From: Prochloraceae cyanobacterium PL24a_bin.78
GTDB lineage: Bacteria > Cyanobacteriota > Cyanobacteriia > Cyanobacteriales > JANQIW01
Direction: 5' to 3'
DNA: 56,149 nucleotides
NCBI GenBank assembly: GCA_028281945.1
Contig: JANQIW010000134.1
Coordinates: forward strand, 1-56,149
Positions 9,453 through 18,924 of the stretch are shown piece after piece. The notes under the pieces are model-generated. The model was not told where the DNA came from, searched no databases, and was given only the letters and a program-made list of their open reading frames with translations. Within the stretch, counting starts at the first letter, position 1; every line of letters starts with the position of its first letter. The position numbers were made by a program, and so were the translations under genes.

Positions 9453-9713
9453 ATGGCTGATTCAATAATGTATCAAGAGGATGCTTTTGTTATCCTCGAA
9501 ACCAATAAACCTGAGGAATTTCTTACTCCTCAAGAGTTATTAACTAAGCTTAAATTGATTGTGGAATCTCAACCTGATGATGGTTTACCTCAAGAGTTGG
9601 CTAAATTTTCTTCTTCCCAAGAAAAGGCTCAATATTTGATGGATAATTTTTGTGAATTGAATTTGGCACCTGGAGAATATTTACAATGGTATGTTGTTAG
9701 GTTAGAAAAATAA
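9453..9713 (+). CDS. crr7: Chlororespiratory reduction 7 (CRR7) family protein
   Basis: 86-residue soluble protein. The start (MYQEDAFVILETNKPEEFLT) and the end (YLMDNFCELNLAPGEYLQWY, then VVRLEK) match the CRR7 family. In plants CRR7 is needed for assembly of the NDH-1 photosynthetic complex; the cyanobacterial homologue is presumed to act in the same pathway. Length is normal. It is divergent from selO with only about 50 bases between them, so the promoters must overlap or lie close together. Confidence 0.87.
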   Translation: MADSIMYQEDAFVILETNKPEEFLTPQELLTKLKLIVESQPDDGLPQELAKFSSSQEKAQYLMDNFCELNLAPGEYLQWYVVRLEK

Positions 9714-9778
9714 ATAATAGTTTTTTAATTAATAAGTAATTTAATAAATCAATAATATTTATCTTGCTTTTATCAAAA

Positions 9779-9832
9779 ATAAAAAAGTGGTAAATCATTA
9801 GCATTATCAGCTATTATAATTTCACCACTTAA
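9779..9832 (-). terminator. Terminator hairpin of the PEP-CTERM gene
   Basis: AAGTGGT (9785-9791) pairs with ACCACTT (9824-9830), and the stem is continued inside by A/T pairs after one mismatch. Read on the minus strand, the hairpin is followed directly by a run of six T. It begins about 17 bases past the stop of the PEP-CTERM gene. The loop is long, so it may also serve the convergent crr7 transcript. Confidence 0.55.
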
Positions 9833-9848
9833 TTTTCGGAAAATAAAC

Positions 9849-10742
9849 TTATTTTTTATTCTTTTTAAGTTTAGAAACTATTCCTAGACTTCCTAAACCT
9901 AATATTGTTATGATAGAAGTAGGTTCAGGTACAGCAACATCTTCAACTACAGTGAAATCTCCTGTACCAACATCACCACCTCCAAAATCGAAGGCAAAAA
10001 ATGCTTCGCTTATATCAAAGAAACCAGGGATAAAACTAAAGAGATCATTACTAGCATCGATTCCTAGTAAATTTCCATCTAAAAATAAAGCATTAGCAGG
10101 AACAAAAACATTTCCTAAATCGAAATCATCTCCTGCAAAATTGAAATCAAATGCAATTAATTCAATTTCCTCAAATCCTTCTCCTGTCAAAGAAGTGTCA
10201 TCTAAACCAAAAGAACCGCTAAAAATTTCACCAGATAAAGATCCTGAATCTAGAGTTGTCTCGAAATCTATGATTAAACTAGGTTCAGGAATAGGTGGAA
10301 CTTCAACTGCAGTGAAATCTCCCGTACCAACATCGCCAGATCCAAAATCGAAGGCAAAAAATGCCTCACTTGCATCAAAGAAACCGGGAACAAATGTAAA
10401 TGAATCATTACTAGCATCGATTCCTAGTAAATCTCCATCGTTAAAGAAAGCAGTAACAGGATTAAAAACAGTTTCTAGATCAAAATCATCCCCTGCAAAG
10501 GTGAAATCAAAAGCAGTTACTTCAGCAGTTTCATCTCCTTCTTCTGTCAAAAATGTCTCATCAACTGTAAAACTTCCATTAAAAGTTTCACCAGATAAAG
10601 AACCTGAATCTAAAGTTATCTCAAAATCAAACTCAACTGGATCGCTTATTAAACTTAAAGCTTGTGCAGATGAGGTTTGAAAACCGGTCATACTTATCGC
10701 TAAACCAGTAGCAATAGCAAGTTTTTGTAAAGTATTAATCAT
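9849..10742 (-). CDS. PEP-CTERM sorting-domain protein with duplicated domain
   Basis: 297-residue exported protein: a signal peptide (about residues 1-29, ending SSAQALS), two tandem domains of roughly 115 residues (about 33-150 and 152-270), and a C-terminal PEP-CTERM tail with VPEP, a hydrophobic helix and a basic end (KLKKNKK). Each domain contains TLDSGSLSGE, FDF.FAGDDFDL and LLGIDASND, with a following GDVGTGDFT; the first also ends in a PEP-like IPEP. PEP-CTERM tails are processed by exosortase and are common on surface or biofilm proteins. Domain function is unknown. No exosortase gene is in this window. It is acidic and Gly/Asp/Phe-rich. Confidence 0.85.
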   Translation of the reverse strand: MINTLQKLAIATGLAISMTGFQTSSAQALSLISDPVEFDFEITLDSGSLSGETFNGSFTVDETFLTEEGDETAEVTAFDFTFAGDDFDLETVFNPVTAFFNDGDLLGIDASNDSFTFVPGFFDASEAFFAFDFGSGDVGTGDFTAVEVPPIPEPSLIIDFETTLDSGSLSGEIFSGSFGLDDTSLTGEGFEEIELIAFDFNFAGDDFDLGNVFVPANALFLDGNLLGIDASNDLFSFIPGFFDISEAFFAFDFGGGDVGTGDFTVVEDVAVPEPTSIITILGLGSLGIVSKLKKNKK

Positions 10743-10883
10743 TATTTTTCTCTCAATTTATCTTTCGTCATTAAGTTCAAATTGAATCCATTGATAATTT
10801 ACATCTCAAATAAGGAGAGATTTACTGTAGAGAAGTTATATTTTTCTCTTTACAAATCCCTCCAAATCCTTAATTAACCAACC

Positions 10884-13800
10884 TTAGACCATAATATCGG
10901 GGAAACCAAAATTATCAGGATTGCTCAATTCGGCAACCATAACATCTTCAAACAAGATAAATGGACGAGGAGTTCCAGAGCCAGCAAAACCATCAATATC
11001 AACTGTGAGGAAAGTACCACTTTCAAGACCTTCAAATCCAATAACACCTTCTGCAATCGGATCGAATCCTGTAAAGCCGATATTATCTAACAAGCCATCA
11101 AGATTAACTGTATCCACACCAGCTTCAAAGTCGTTAATAACATTACCACCACTGAGAATACTGTCATAGACAAAAATATCCTCACCAGCACCACCTGTAA
11201 CAAAATCACGACCTGATGTACCAATGATGATATCGTTTTCAGGAGTACCAATAACAATCTCACTACCAAGAGTACCTTCGATTAGACTTGGTAGAGTTAA
11301 ACTAGCCACAATTGGTTCATGATCACTAGCAGTAGCATCAGTAACTGCAAACTCAGAGTTAACATGAACGATATCCACTTCTGGCTCGCCAAAAAGAATA
11401 GAATCACTCACTAAAATATGATCTAATGATTGAGAATTACCTTGGAAAATAAAGGTATAACGCTCATCTTCTGGAATAAAATCAGTTAAGTTAGTGAAAA
11501 CTGCCTCTTCCCCTGTATCAGTAATCTCGAAACCTTCAGAACCTGGAACAACTGCTTCAGTTCCTTCGATAATTTGAAGTGGAGATACAAATTCAAATTC
11601 GTTTAAATCACCTAAAACTACTACATTAGCAAAAGGATTTTCTGCAAAAATTTCATCTGCAAAATCATTAACGGCCTGAGCTTGTTCTCGACGTTCATCT
11701 AAACCACCATTAACCACAACATCTTCCTGACGTGCCGCAAAATCTTGTTCAATACCTAAAATAGGAGAACTACCGCCTTTAGAAGAGAAGTGATTATTAA
11801 TGAGAGTAACTTCTTCACCATTAAATTCAAAAGTGGCAACTAAAGGAGGACGACTGTCAAAGAAAGGATTTAAAGGATTAGTTGGTTGGTCTTCAAATTC
11901 AATAGAAGTAACAGAATCAGGATCTACAGTTACTCGATCGGGATTGTATAAGTAAGCCGTACGAATATTACCTACTGGTTGACCACCACTTGAATCATCA
12001 CCAATGAAAGTATTATCAATAAATTCATAGGCAGGACCACCTGCTGCTACAATTTCATCAATCAATAACTGGAGAGTTTCACTCGCAGAAGTAGTCCCAT
12101 CATCTTCAGCACCAGAATTATCCTGAATTTCTTGTAATGCTATAATATCTGGAGCATTCAAGTTATTGATAATTTGTTCCGCAATAGCAGTAAAACGACC
12201 ATCACCAAAGTCATCATCAATATCACCTGCATCAGAACCGGGAGGAAGTTCATCTAATGTTTCAATCTCAGGATCGAGGTTAAGGACATTGTAAGTCGCA
12301 ATAGTGAGTTCGTCATCAGTACCAACTAATTCAGTAGTTTCAGGCTCAAGCCCAGCAGAAACAATATTTGGTGTAAAATCTTCAGTAGGTAAAATCTCGA
12401 AGTTTCCGAAGCTATAACCGATTACCCCTGTAACATCTCCTAAGAAATCACCAGTATTTACGAGAGGGAAATCAAAGTCAAAGATTCCAGGATCTTCATC
12501 AATTTGGATTCTTTCTGGGTTGAAATCATCAGGGCCGATATTGATAGTTCCACGCTCACTAATTCCAGTTGCATCCACACCCCCATCAACAACTGCAAAG
12601 ATTTCACCAAAGCCATTAGTACCAGCAACAGCTACTAAATCAGTAGCAGTAACCAACATTCCTTCTAGAGACTCGAAGAAATCAATCCCATCATTTACAG
12701 GATCGAAAACATCAAAAGCATCATCATCGATATTGCCATTAGGAGGAATTCGACCATCTGCACCGATAATAGTAGCAGCAGGTAAATCATTACCAGTAGA
12801 AAGAGTAGTTATGGTTGCCCCTGTAAGTTGAGTAGTAGGTAAGTTACCAGTATCAGTGTCTCCTGGGAAAAATTCCGCTACAGTAGCAGTTACTTCAAGT
12901 TCATCACCAATACTTACACCCGGAGCACCACCTGTAAAGACAAAGATAGCATCAGAAGTTGCGATATCACCATCACCAGTTGGATCTTGTAGATAGAAAC
13001 CACTACTGTCTACTGCGGTTACAATACCTGTGGTAGTAACAATATCATCGGAAATGGTAAATGTATCAGCAGGTAAATTCTCAAAGAATTCCACAACTGA
13101 AGTACCATCGAGAATCAAAGGAGAAACTTGACTAGCACCTTGAATTTCATAGATAGGAGTAAGATCTCCTACTGGTGGTGGATCTATAATCTCTGGTTCA
13201 TTTGTTTCACTAGGAGTTGGAGCTTGAGCTACAAAAGTACCACTTCCATCAGGAACCCGGCTATTGGATTCGTTATCATCATCCCCATTTGCGTTTTCAT
13301 TGAATTGAGTAGTTTGTCCTAATCCAGTGAGTAAACCCGTATCATCAGCATCGCTAGTATCGTAAACAATGGCATCTATCAAGTTTGTAGTAGTAACAGG
13401 GGTATCGTTAGGGAAGTCAGCAGCATCTCCTGTAAACAAAGCCACTGCATCTGCACCATTTTGTAGTGCACCGGAAGCTCCAGGCTCAAATACCAAGTCC
13501 ACATTAGGTACATCAGGATTCCCTAAAACAAAGAAACCATCAGCATTAGTGCTAAAACCATCTAAGTCAAAAGCTTCATAAGAGGCATCATCAGCACCAT
13601 TAAAGAAAACTACTACCAATCCATCTAAAGGAGTATTTCCTACTCCACCATCAAACAATTCTACAAATTCAGCAGAATCAGAACCCGGCGTATCAGCATC
13701 TACTTCATTAATCACAATGCTAGGTGGTATGTTTATGTCATCTCCTTCAATAGTTAAAAGTGCAAGAAGTGGCTCATGATCGCTACCTCTGGTAGGAAGA

Positions 13801-16757
13801 TCAGCAAACTCAGAGTTAACGTGAACAATATCAAACTCTGCACCTGAATTAAGAGAATCACTTACCAAAATGTGATCCAAAGATTGAGAATTACCATTGA
13901 AGATAAAGGTATAACGCTCATTCTCTGGAAGTAGATCAGTTAAGTTAGTCAAAACTGGATCTTCACCTGTAAACTCAAAAGTAGTACCAAAAGTATCAGT
14001 AATTTCTGCTGTACCTTCGATAATTTGAAGTGGAGATACAAATTCAAATTCATTAATATCACCTAAAACAATGACATTAGCATCAGGATCTGTTGCTAAA
14101 ATGCTATCTACAAAGTCATTATTTGCCTGAGCTTGTTGGCGACGATCGTCTACGTTTCCATTAACCACTTCATCTTCCTGACGTGCCGCAAAATCTTGCT
14201 CTAACCCAAAAAGAGGAGCACTACCACCTTTAGAAGTGAAATGATTGTTAACAATTGTGACTTCTTCACCATTAAACTCAAAAGTTGCGGCCAAAGGTGG
14301 ACGACTACCGATGAAAGGATTGGCAGGATCGTCCCCTTGTCCTTCAATTGCAATGGCTTCAAGAGAATCTGGAAGGAATGTGACTCGATCGGGATTGTAC
14401 AAATAAGCTACACGGATATTACCACCGGGTTCTCCACCATTTGTATCATCACCGATGAAAATATTGTCAATAAATTCATATTGTGGGCCACCAGCAGCAA
14501 GAATCTCATCAATCAACAATTGCAAAGTTTCATCCGCAGCACTAATATCAGCAATACCGGCACCGGCAGAACCATTATTATCTTGAATCTCTTGTAAACC
14601 AATAATATCTGGAGCACCTAAATTAATAGCAATTTGTTCACCAATGGTTGCAAAACGATTATCAGCAACGTCTGTACTGCCATCAGCATCATTTGGATCC
14701 AAGTTGAGAACATTATAACTAGCAACAGTAAGTTGAGTTGCACTACCAACTAATTCAGTAACTTCTGGTTGAAGATCATCAAAAGCAAAATCAGGATTAG
14801 TAGTGAAATCTTCAGTTGGTAAAATCTCGAAGTTGTCAGAATCATAACTAATAACCCCGGTAACATCCCCTAATACTGCACCAACATTTACGATAGGGAA
14901 GTCGAAATCCAAGATTCCGGGATCTTCGTCAATTTGGATTCTTTCTGGGTTAAAGTCTCCAGGGCCAATATTTAAAGTACCACGTTCACTAAAACCAGTA
15001 GCACCTTCACCAAAATTAGTAACAGCAAAGATTTCTCCTCCATCAGTACCAGAAACTGAGACTAATTCTTCTGCGGTTACCAACATCCCTTCTAAAGACT
15101 CGAAGAAATCAATCCCATCTAAAGTAGGCTCAAAAACAGTAAAAGCATCATCATCAATGCTACCCAAAGGTGGAATTCGACCACTTGCACCAATAATAAT
15201 AGGAGCAGGTACAGTATTCTCAGTAGAAAGAGTAGTTATAATTGGGCTACCGCTAAGCTGAGTAATAGAAAGTCCACCGCTTCCTGGGAAGAATTCAGAT
15301 ACAGCACCAGTTACTTCAAGTTCATCACCAACACTTACACCCGGAGCACCTCCTGTAGAGACAAAAATAGCATCGGAAGTGGCAATATCACCATCACCTG
15401 TTGGATCTTGTAAATAGAAACCACCGGTATCTACAGCAGTTACAATCCCTGTAGTAGTTGCGTTGAAACCCAATAATGGAGAAGTATGGCCTGCACCTTG
15501 GATTTCATAAATTGGAGCTGTTACACTTACTATTGGTTGAGGAGTATCACCAGCAGTAGGAGTATTATCTGGCCCTAGGAAGAAATCACTAAATACGAAA
15601 TCATCTGCACTATCAGTATCTACACCATCTTCTACACGATTCGCTCCTGCGGGGAAAAAAGGACCATCAGGGCCGATTACTGGAGCATCAAAAAAGAAAG
15701 TATCTCCTACATCTCCATCATTTAAGCCTACAGCATCAATTACTACTTCAGAGCCTGTTATAGAAGTACCACTAATACTACTTGTTTCTACTAATGCTAC
15801 TGTTACACTGCTATTTTCTATCGAACTATCCCCTATTTCAAGATCTGGAATGACGTTATACTCAGTAAGTAAACCATCAGGATTTCCTACTAAGAAAAAT
15901 CCATTTTCTCCAATGACATTTGTAGAGTCAAAGTCAATACGTCGATCAATGGTACCAGCTGCACCTCCATCACCTTCAACAGCAATTAAACTCAAACCAT
16001 CAAGGGAGAATCCTGGAGTTCCAAATAATTCTACAAATTCCGTATCGTCAGTACCAGTATGACTTGCAAATACTTCATTGAGAACTACAGAGCCTTCTTC
16101 AAATAAAATGTTATCTACAAAGATATTTTCAACACCAGCACTGGTATCTACACTGATAGTCAAATTAACATCAGTTTCATCCAATCCACTAGCAATTAAG
16201 GCTTCTAAATCTAAAGTTTCAAGATTCCAATTAGCAGTTCCGTCATCTGGGGAAATATTTGCTTCTAGTTCTGCTTCGCTAAAGTTTAGGAAAGTTTCAC
16301 TAAATCCACTACTATCACTGATAGTATATGAGAAAGTATCACTAGATTCGTATGTTGTATCGTTAATCCAAAAATTAAAACTGAAAATACGATTAGTAAA
16401 ACCACTCAAATCTACAGATTCAAATACTAAATCAAGTAGACCATCACCATCATTAAATTGAAAATTCTGCTCAATTCCGGAAGCAACAGTTGTGCCATCA
16501 GGAGCTACATTAGGAGCACCAGTTCCAGTAAATGAATTTACCCCAATAAAGTCTCCACTTTCTGATGGATTTAAAGGACCTGGATTACCACGAGTATCAG
16601 TCCAAAAAGTTTGAAAATCTAAGCCATCACCGCCGATATTAGAAGCACTGGCATTAGTTAATAGTTCTTGGATCGAACCCACAGGAAATGAGTCAGCGGT
16701 AAAAGTTGCCGAATCGTCTAAACTATTAAAATTTTGAGAAGCAATCGGTGTTGCCAT
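10884..16757 (-). CDS. Giant secreted endonuclease/exonuclease/phosphatase-family nuclease with tandem duplication and RTX-like C-terminus
   Basis: 1957-residue protein resembling ExeM/NucH-type extracellular nucleases. Approximate order: N-terminal beta domain 1-220; lamin-tail-like domain from about 225 (VVLNEVFASHTGTDDTEFVE); OB-like domain 400-520 (PIYEIQGAGHTSPLL, GFYLQDPTGDGDIATSDAIF); EEP catalytic domain 1 about 670-1005. The set then repeats: lamin-tail-like 1010-1130, OB-like 1200-1330, EEP domain 2 about 1480-1822. Both EEP copies keep NVLNLD, LQEIQDN, NNHF(T/S)SKGG, LGD(I/L)NEFEF, SLDHILVS and SDHEP. The C-terminus (GTLGSEIVIGTPENDIIIGT, TGGAGEDIFVYD) is a short RTX/haemolysin-type Ca-binding region. 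With no N-terminal signal peptide, this suggests type I secretion. SD AAGGAG precedes the ATG. Confidence 0.9.
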   Translation of the reverse strand: MATPIASQNFNSLDDSATFTADSFPVGSIQELLTNASASNIGGDGLDFQTFWTDTRGNPGPLNPSESGDFIGVNSFTGTGAPNVAPDGTTVASGIEQNFQFNDGDGLLDLVFESVDLSGFTNRIFSFNFWINDTTYESSDTFSYTISDSSGFSETFLNFSEAELEANISPDDGTANWNLETLDLEALIASGLDETDVNLTISVDTSAGVENIFVDNILFEEGSVVLNEVFASHTGTDDTEFVELFGTPGFSLDGLSLIAVEGDGGAAGTIDRRIDFDSTNVIGENGFFLVGNPDGLLTEYNVIPDLEIGDSSIENSSVTVALVETSSISGTSITGSEVVIDAVGLNDGDVGDTFFFDAPVIGPDGPFFPAGANRVEDGVDTDSADDFVFSDFFLGPDNTPTAGDTPQPIVSVTAPIYEIQGAGHTSPLLGFNATTTGIVTAVDTGGFYLQDPTGDGDIATSDAIFVSTGGAPGVSVGDELEVTGAVSEFFPGSGGLSITQLSGSPIITTLSTENTVPAPIIIGASGRIPPLGSIDDDAFTVFEPTLDGIDFFESLEGMLVTAEELVSVSGTDGGEIFAVTNFGEGATGFSERGTLNIGPGDFNPERIQIDEDPGILDFDFPIVNVGAVLGDVTGVISYDSDNFEILPTEDFTTNPDFAFDDLQPEVTELVGSATQLTVASYNVLNLDPNDADGSTDVADNRFATIGEQIAINLGAPDIIGLQEIQDNNGSAGAGIADISAADETLQLLIDEILAAGGPQYEFIDNIFIGDDTNGGEPGGNIRVAYLYNPDRVTFLPDSLEAIAIEGQGDDPANPFIGSRPPLAATFEFNGEEVTIVNNHFTSKGGSAPLFGLEQDFAARQEDEVVNGNVDDRRQQAQANNDFVDSILATDPDANVIVLGDINEFEFVSPLQIIEGTAEITDTFGTTFEFTGEDPVLTNLTDLLPENERYTFIFNGNSQSLDHILVSDSLNSGAEFDIVHVNSEFADLPTRGSDHEPLLALLTIEGDDINIPPSIVINEVDADTPGSDSAEFVELFDGGVGNTPLDGLVVVFFNGADDASYEAFDLDGFSTNADGFFVLGNPDVPNVDLVFEPGASGALQNGADAVALFTGDAADFPNDTPVTTTNLIDAIVYDTSDADDTGLLTGLGQTTQFNENANGDDDNESNSRVPDGSGTFVAQAPTPSETNEPEIIDPPPVGDLTPIYEIQGASQVSPLILDGTSVVEFFENLPADTFTISDDIVTTTGIVTAVDSSGFYLQDPTGDGDIATSDAIFVFTGGAPGVSIGDELEVTATVAEFFPGDTDTGNLPTTQLTGATITTLSTGNDLPAATIIGADGRIPPNGNIDDDAFDVFDPVNDGIDFFESLEGMLVTATDLVAVAGTNGFGEIFAVVDGGVDATGISERGTINIGPDDFNPERIQIDEDPGIFDFDFPLVNTGDFLGDVTGVIGYSFGNFEILPTEDFTPNIVSAGLEPETTELVGTDDELTIATYNVLNLDPEIETLDELPPGSDAGDIDDDFGDGRFTAIAEQIINNLNAPDIIALQEIQDNSGAEDDGTTSASETLQLLIDEIVAAGGPAYEFIDNTFIGDDSSGGQPVGNIRTAYLYNPDRVTVDPDSVTSIEFEDQPTNPLNPFFDSRPPLVATFEFNGEEVTLINNHFSSKGGSSPILGIEQDFAARQEDVVVNGGLDERREQAQAVNDFADEIFAENPFANVVVLGDLNEFEFVSPLQIIEGTEAVVPGSEGFEITDTGEEAVFTNLTDFIPEDERYTFIFQGNSQSLDHILVSDSILFGEPEVDIVHVNSEFAVTDATASDHEPIVASLTLPSLIEGTLGSEIVIGTPENDIIIGTSGRDFVTGGAGEDIFVYDSILSGGNVINDFEAGVDTVNLDGLLDNIGFTGFDPIAEGVIGFEGLESGTFLTVDIDGFAGSGTPRPFILFEDVMVAELSNPDNFGFPDIMV

Positions 16758-17304
16758 CTTAATTTTACACTCCTTAAACCTAAATAATTTGTTAGTATGA
16801 ATTATCTATTTTTTGTTTAAACCAGAATATTGGTTCGTCAATAGAAAACACCTTTATTGATGTTTTAGATGCCAATTGAGAAAAAACCTATAATTGTCTC
16901 CATTGTTTTTCTAGGCAAGTTTTTTTGGGGAAATAGTATCACTAATTCCCATTTTTGCCATTTTTAAGACGATCATTTGGTCAAGTTATTTTTGTTAGAA
17001 TAATGACTAGATCTCTCTAATTTCAACTAAGAATATCTATGTATTTTTCCTCAGTTTTTCTCTTTATTTTTAACAAGTTGCTTTTATTCTTAATTTAAAT
17101 TTAGGTTAAGTTTTAATTAAGCTCAATTCATTTTTAATTTATAATATTCAAGATACTTCAGCTAGGGATCGAAAATAATTGGATTAAAACTAGATAAATA
17201 TTAAAGTTATTAATGGGTTTTAAATTTGGTAAAGTTATCTGATTTAGTTACAAATTTTACTTCATCAAAGTTATGGAATTAGAATTAGATTGATGGGGAA
17301 ATAT
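16758..17304. other. Intergenic region upstream of the giant nuclease gene
   Basis: About 550 AT-rich bases with no credible open reading frame on either strand. The nuclease promoter and leader (minus strand) must lie in the first part; AAGGAG about 10 bases before its ATG is the only clear signal. The rest separates it from the dockerin-like remnant. I see no repeat or RNA gene here. Confidence 0.5.
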
Positions 17305-17695
17305 TTAATCAAAATTTTCTATATTATTAGGAAAAATACTATTAGTTTCTGCTAAGTTTATCAAGGGGGTAGAATTGATTTCTAACCCATCATTAGCAAC
17401 AATATTTCCAGAAGAAATTGACTGGAAAAAATTAGAATTGAGTTCATTAAATTCTATTTCGGTTGTAGAAGAAAGCAGATTTCTCTCTAGAGGAAATAAA
17501 AAAACAGATTGGATATAATCTTCTCTTGCCGAAGCCATATTTCTAACTGAATTCGGGGCAATTACTCCATTGATTAAACTATCACCTTGAAAGCCAAATA
17601 AATGACGAAGAATCAAAATTCCATCTCCTAAAGCATCTACTTCGCCGTTATTATCTATATCGAGAATAGTAACAAAAAAACTGATAATTATTAAA
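17305..17695 (-). pseudogene. 3' remnant of a dockerin/EF-hand-type secreted protein gene
   Basis: The minus-strand frame reads VTILDIDNNGEVDALGDGIL and then ILRHLFGFQGDSLINGVIAP, which is the dockerin-like EF-hand pattern (D.D.NG..D.L.DG) found at the C-terminus of large cyanobacterial surface or secreted proteins. The frame is open only from about 17695, where a TGA stands just upstream, and no ATG or GTG precedes the motif; the first usable codon is a TTG at 17616, inside the domain. Only this domain and a tail of about 85 residues remain, so I read it as the end of a decayed larger gene. Downstream of the 1957-aa gene promoter, it is unlikely to be expressed. Confidence 0.55.
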
Positions 17696-17799
17696 ATATT
17701 TGATCATTAGGACATCTTCTCTTTCATATAATCCTTAAACAATCATAAATTTTTAAAAATTTTATTAGATTTGAACCTAAGACTTAAGCAGAATTATGG

Positions 17800-17805
17800 T
17801 ATAAT
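17800..17805 (+). promoter_or_regulatory. -10 element of the tRNA-Arg gene
   Basis: A perfect TATAAT lies 37 bases before the first base of the tRNA. No convincing -35 hexamer stands at 16-18 bases; a TTGAAC is 23 bases upstream, which is too far. Placement is therefore based on the -10 alone. Confidence 0.45.
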
Positions 17806-17842
17806 GAAATCATAATATAGCCAAAAATCAAGGTTATAAATT

Positions 17843-18222
17843 GGGGCTGTGGCTCAGTTGGATAGAGCAAGCGCCTCCTGAAATTATCGGGCACGATGAT
17901 AGGAAACTTCATCAGTGAATGTAGTCAAATTCAAGGAAGCCTAAGTTTAGTATATAGATTTAGATAAGGTAATCTTGAGCCAAGCTTTATAACCCCGGTA
18001 AAGAAGGTGCAGAGACTAGTTGTAGTGAAAATGGGGATTTTTGATGATTACAAATTTAGAATGCTACAACATAACGGCTACCACCTAAAGGCTAAATTGG
18101 ATTCTCTAGTGAGAATAATATCAGTTATTTTTCAGGCTTATGGTGAAGAGATAGTCCAGAGAGTAGGGAAACTTACACAAATCTGAAGCGCTAGGTCGCC
18201 GGTTCAAATCCGGCCAGTCCCG
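17843..18222 (+). tRNA. trnR-CCU: tRNA-Arg(CCU), interrupted by a group I intron
   Basis: Exons 17843-17879 and 18186-18222 join to a 74-nt tRNA. Acceptor stem GGGGCTG pairs with CAGTCCC (one G-T). D stem GCTC/GAGC. Anticodon stem AGCGC/GCGCT closes a 7-nt loop CTCCTAA, giving anticodon CCU at 34-36. T stem GCCGG/CCGGC has loop TTCAAAT, and the discriminator base is G. No 3' CCA is encoded, as usual in cyanobacteria. The intron follows U36, the third anticodon base. The tRNA reads AGG codons, which are rare here, and it is probably single copy. Confidence 0.95.
17880..18185 (+). ncRNA. Self-splicing group I intron (IC3-like) in tRNA-Arg(CCU)
   Basis: 306 nt. It starts after the exon U and ends with G (omega-G), as group I introns require. 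It shares the conserved core with the cyanobacterial tRNA-Leu(UAA) intron as I remember it: a P-like TTCAAGGAAGCCTAA (near 17930-17944), a Q-like AATCTTGAGCCAAGC (17971-17985), an R-like AAGGTGCAGAGACTA (18004-18018), and an S-like GAAGAGATAGTCC. P7 is visible as GACTA (18014-18018) pairing with TAGTC (18152-18156), a compensatory change relative to GACTC/GAGTC of the tRNA-Leu intron. There is no open reading frame, so no homing endonuclease. I did not fold it fully; P1 is short and unclear. Confidence 0.92.
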
Positions 18223-18924
18223 TTATAATCAAAAATAAAGAATAAAATCAACATAATGTTATCCTTATATCTTGGAATTCTCTGGAAGTTTAAATAATTT
18301 TCCCCTTAAACTACAGGATGGGAAAAAGTTTTCAACCATAGCAATAATACAAACATCAAAATTAATATTTTAACGCTTAGGTAAATAATGCCATTGGGAT
18401 AAGTCAAAGTGTGATGTATCATAGTTTTTCTCCCTTACGAAACGATGGAAGAGGATCAAAAGCTAATACCATCCATGGATTTAGTGGTAATAATTGCCTA
18501 CTTAAGATAATTAATGAATTCCTTGGTAATTGGTAATAAATGTTTATTAACCAATTTTTCTTATAATACAGAAGCTTTTAACTCCCTCTATCTACAAATA
18601 TATTATACTAAAACAACAAGGTAAATAGCCTCTATAAAAGGTATATCTTAATAAAACTTCGACTATCTTTACATATTTTTATAATCTTATAGCAATTTTC
18701 TAAAATTAATGATGGAGTTAAAGAAATTAGATATTTAACTTTCAAACCAAAATAAATCTTCCTTGTGCTCTAAGTTTATCTTTATTCACTTTGTATAATA
18801 CCCAAAAATAGAAGGTTTAAGTTAAGAAACATAAACTGGTTACTACTTCACTATCATTAAATGATGAGATCATAGGCAAACCTTGCATGAATTAAATCCC
18901 ACCATTAGTATAGAGTATAAATCA
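18223..18924. other. Long intergenic region between tRNA-Arg and glmU
   Basis: About 700 AT-rich bases with stops in all frames and no open frame worth reporting. I see no tRNA, no clear small-RNA terminator and no repeat array. It follows the split tRNA and the dockerin-like remnant, so it may be decayed accessory DNA. A small RNA cannot be excluded. Confidence 0.4.

Noticed and set aside
9910-10680. 256-codon plus-strand frame opposite the PEP-CTERM gene
   Set aside because: It is an antisense shadow: composition is Ser/Lys/Pro-rich low complexity, it follows the codon bias of the acidic minus-strand protein, and the minus-strand product has a signal peptide and a PEP-CTERM tail.
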